Below are positions 61,363 to 64,000 of a DNA stretch of 64,000 nucleotides, piece after piece. This DNA comes from Acetivibrio alkalicellulosi (GTDB lineage Bacteria; Bacillota; Clostridia; Acetivibrionales; Acetivibrionaceae). The stretch is taken from positions 484,407 to 548,406 of the forward strand of contig VLTH01000001.1 of the NCBI GenBank assembly GCA_008125075.1, written 5' to 3'. Every line of letters begins with the position of its first letter. Position 1 is the stretch's first letter. A program made the position numbers and the translations under genes. A model generated the notes under the pieces. That model ran no database searches. It was not told where the DNA came from and was given only the letters and a program-made list of their open reading frames with translations.

Positions 61363-64000
61363 ATGAGAAAAGCTGAAAGAGTTTTAAGCATGGTAATTTT
61401 GTTGTGTATGGTTTTTACACCAATTATGAATCTGAATTTTTCATTGGTGCATGCACAAAATCAAGAGGATTTTATCAAGTATGGAGATATCAATGATGAC
61501 GGTAATGTAAACAGTACTGATTGTGTCTTGCTAAGAAGGTATATGTTAGAAATTATAGGCAAGGATAGAATTAATCACAAGGCTGCTGATTTAAATGGTG
61601 ACGGCAATATTAACAGTATTGATTATGTTTTATTAAGAAGGTATGTTTTAGGCATTATTGATATATTCCCTGTTGAAAAGTTAAATCCTACACCAACTCC
61701 AATACCGATTATTATAAGTCCACCTGAGAATTTGAGATTGGTGTCTCAAACGCCTAAATCTGTAACCCTTTCATGGACGCATTCACATGATAACAACGAG
61801 AATATAGAGTATTTAATTATGGCAAATGGTAATTTTATAGATATTGCAAAATCAAAAACTCATACAGTTGAGGATTTGATACCTGGGAAGGCATATGAAT
61901 TTACTGTTGTAGCAATACACGGTGATAATAATTACTCAGAGCCTAGCAATGTTTGTACAGTGACTACAAAAGCTGCAAACATGGATCAACTAAAGGAAGC
62001 ACTTATATATAATTTCGTAAATTTAGGTGAAGATTACAGTGTAATATATGAGGGCGATGTTGCTAATTTAAGTGAGGGAATAAATAAAGCACTTTTAGAT
62101 GCAGTAAAAGAAAGCAATAAAGCTTTTATGGTTGAAAAAGTTTCATTTGGTGCAAGTGGGTCTGTGGGAAATTTAGAGATAACTTTTGAATTTACCTATG
62201 ATGATAAGTATTTAGGAATAGCAAGAACTAAAAATGAGTTAGAGTCAATATTAATAAAAGAGATTCATAACAGGACAGAGCATATAAGTGTTGTTTATAA
62301 AGATATAATTTCAATAGATGAAATAAGTGAAATTCTAGACACTATAATTAATAATGATACATACTTAAAGGCAGCTTTAAATACTAGCCAAATCAAAAAA
62401 GCTCCTTTATTAAATATAACAGGTATAAAAATAGACGTTACTTATTATACAACAAGACAACAGGAGAATTATGTTAATAAAACGGTAGACTTTATAGTTT
62501 CAAAACTTGTAAATGAAGATATGAGTGATCATGAAAAACAAAAGCTAATACATGACTATATTTTAAACTTTGTAGACTACTCAGATGATGATGAATATAA
62601 TGATTCCTATAGTGCCCTATATTATGGCAAAACAAAATGTAACGGTTATGCAATGCTAACATATAAAATGCTAAAGGCGGCAGGAATAGAAAACATTATA
62701 GTTACAAATGAAGATCATGCATGGAATATTGTAAATATAGAAGGCAATTGGTATCACATGGATACTACATGGAATGATGGAAAGAAGAAGGGTTATGGCT
62801 TCTATGGATATTACAATTTAACTGATACTCAGATTCGACAGGGCTCTGCTATTCTTGAAGGTAGAAATTATACCAAAGTTGAAGGTATTTCATGTACAAC
62901 AAATTATATAGATGCTTTAACAATAGCCAATGATCAAAATGATGGAAAATACTTGGGGATACTTGAGGATATCAGTCAAAATAGTAGCTATGTTAAAATA
63001 AATGATTTTAGGACATATCCAACAATCAACTTATTATATAGTGAGGTTTTATTAAAAGAAGGTGAAGAAATAGGTTTAGTAGATCCTAGTGCACCACTTG
63101 AAATATATAAAGATTCATTTCACTGGTCAACAAGTGATTCTAATGTAGCTACAGTATCTGACGGTGTTATAACTGCAAAAGGAGAGGGAGTAGCAGTCAT
63201 ATCAGCTCAGGCTATGTATGATCCTCTGTTTAGATCAGCTATGTTTTGTATAGTAAGAGTAATACCAGCACAGACAGAAGGAATGACAATTCAAAATCTC
63301 TCAAGACAAAATTTTGCAGGATTTTCTGATACAAATGTAGTACCTAGTATTAGTATTAATAGTGGTGGCAACGTAAATTCTACAACAACAGTTGCAAATG
63401 TAACAGACTTATTTGAAGGAAAAGTAGATTTTTATGGAGAACCAATAAGAATAGATACAGTTTCATTGGATTTTGATTGGATGGAAGTTAAATTTCAATT
63501 AAGCCATGAGCAAATGAGTCAAGTTGACATAGATGATATGATGATTTACTGGCTAGATGAAAAAACAAGTACAATGATACCACAGGCAACAAAAATAGAT
63601 AAGACAAATAGAGTAGTTACAACCACTGTACCAAACTGGCACTTTAGCAGTTTAGCACAGGCACAGCAAATTGATGGAGATGAACTTGTAACTGCTGCAT
63701 CAGTGACAAATTCTAGTCACTATGCACTTAGCAATGTTTTAGGTCAAGGCAATACAGTAAGTATAGCATTTGTAATAGACAGTATATATTCTAATCAGGT
63801 TAGTTTAGATACATTTAGAACAAACATTACAAATACATTAAAAAGCTTAATGGAAAAAACAAATATAAAAGTTGTTTTCATTGATAGTGACAAAAATACA
63901 AAAGTTGGTGAAATAACATATTATATGACGAGTAATGACTTTGCAAAACATACATTGGAACAAAATATAAGTAGTTATTTTAGTAAAATAAATCCTGGAG
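61363..64000 (+). CDS. Secreted dockerin-FN3-transglutaminase-BIG2-VWA-like protein, partial (3' end off the window)
   Basis: At least 879 residues; open to the window edge. A signal peptide ends near residue 32 (VHAQ). A type I dockerin follows at once (about 40-105) with repeats DINDDGNVNSTD and DLNGDGNINSID, each leading into LLRRY. A short TPTP linker precedes a fibronectin-III domain (about 122-205). The transglutaminase-like core has triad Cys426 (KTKCNGYAM), His452 (NEDHAWNIV) and Asp467 (HMDTTWND). A BIG2-like repeat (about 585-625, HWSTSDSNVATVSDGVITAK) and the start of a VWA-like domain (AFVIDSIYSN, from about 805) with degenerate MIDAS complete the visible part. Likely cellulosome-associated protease or cross-linker. 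ATG with AGGGGG. Confidence 0.9.
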   Translation, partial: MRKAERVLSMVILLCMVFTPIMNLNFSLVHAQNQEDFIKYGDINDDGNVNSTDCVLLRRYMLEIIGKDRINHKAADLNGDGNINSIDYVLLRRYVLGIIDIFPVEKLNPTPTPIPIIISPPENLRLVSQTPKSVTLSWTHSHDNNENIEYLIMANGNFIDIAKSKTHTVEDLIPGKAYEFTVVAIHGDNNYSEPSNVCTVTTKAANMDQLKEALIYNFVNLGEDYSVIYEGDVANLSEGINKALLDAVKESNKAFMVEKVSFGASGSVGNLEITFEFTYDDKYLGIARTKNELESILIKEIHNRTEHISVVYKDIISIDEISEILDTIINNDTYLKAALNTSQIKKAPLLNITGIKIDVTYYTTRQQENYVNKTVDFIVSKLVNEDMSDHEKQKLIHDYILNFVDYSDDDEYNDSYSALYYGKTKCNGYAMLTYKMLKAAGIENIIVTNEDHAWNIVNIEGNWYHMDTTWNDGKKKGYGFYGYYNLTDTQIRQGSAILEGRNYTKVEGISCTTNYIDALTIANDQNDGKYLGILEDISQNSSYVKINDFRTYPTINLLYSEVLLKEGEEIGLVDPSAPLEIYKDSFHWSTSDSNVATVSDGVITAKGEGVAVISAQAMYDPLFRSAMFCIVRVIPAQTEGMTIQNLSRQNFAGFSDTNVVPSISINSGGNVNSTTTVANVTDLFEGKVDFYGEPIRIDTVSLDFDWMEVKFQLSHEQMSQVDIDDMMIYWLDEKTSTMIPQATKIDKTNRVVTTTVPNWHFSSLAQAQQIDGDELVTAASVTNSSHYALSNVLGQGNTVSIAFVIDSIYSNQVSLDTFRTNITNTLKSLMEKTNIKVVFIDSDKNTKVGEITYYMTSNDFAKHTLEQNISSYFSKINPG

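Overview
The window is a low-GC, AT-rich chromosomal segment of a Gram-positive, anaerobic, cellulosome-forming clostridium (Acetivibrio/Ruminiclostridium-like). This rests on strong AGGAGG ribosome sites with frequent GTG/TTG starts, a T-box leader, two dockerin-bearing secreted proteins (one a CelA-like GH8), a flavodiiron protein and several clostridial lineage families. The species cannot be fixed from the sequence alone. No tRNA, rRNA, CRISPR array, transposase or prophage was seen, so this is ordinary chromosome, unusually rich in structured intergenic DNA.

Layout. 0-5.2 kb: the end of an iron-dependent alcohol dehydrogenase; an ABC-F ATPase behind a leader-peptide/hairpin attenuator; a CDF metal exporter behind a NiCo (czcD) riboswitch; a cupin. 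5.3-10.7 kb: a TetR-controlled efflux operon (TetR, MacB-like ATPase, FtsX-type permease, HlyD-type adaptor). 11.7-16.1 kb: a CUT2 sugar ABC operon (binding lipoprotein, double ATPase, permease) with five tandem 63-bp hairpin units between its first two genes. 16.5-19.9 kb: a PAS/HD-GYP c-di-GMP phosphodiesterase and a RelA/SpoT-like protein with a degenerate G-loop. 20.4-25.0 kb: a GH8 cellulosomal endoglucanase, a secreted M14 carboxypeptidase and a pore-less voltage-sensor-like protein. 25.2-28.8 kb: T-box-controlled leuA and a DapL-type aminotransferase. 28.8-35.6 kb: a GGDEF-EAL sensor co-transcribed with a solute-binding lipoprotein, then a chemoreceptor. 35.9-43.9 kb: ahcY, a membrane transglutaminase, a GGDEF response regulator and a divergent YkpA-type ABC-F. 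44.4-51.5 kb: rplM-rpsI, small membrane proteins, YibE/F, an amidohydrolase and tsaE-tsaB-rimI. 51.7-61 kb: a Lon-type protease, an SDR epimerase, a YdcF-like protein, two small proteins, a UvrD-like helicase and a flavodiiron protein. 61.4 kb to the edge: a dockerin-FN3-transglutaminase-BIG2-VWA-like protein, cut off.

How it works together. Three c-di-GMP proteins, one alarmone-synthetase-like protein and a chemoreceptor lie between carbohydrate genes (sugar importer, GH8 enzyme, dockerin proteins), suggesting nutrient-linked second-messenger control. This is inferred from neighbourhood only.

The most distinctive content is intergenic: at least four families of dispersed structured repeats. 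These are a conserved-loop hairpin with changing stems (about 11 copies), a 63-bp GGGGC-TCGAT-GCCCC unit (tandem and dispersed), a 102-bp unit amplified inside a terminator, and a longer leader-type motif recurring upstream of unrelated genes. With the ABC-F attenuator they are the best candidates for undescribed elements here.
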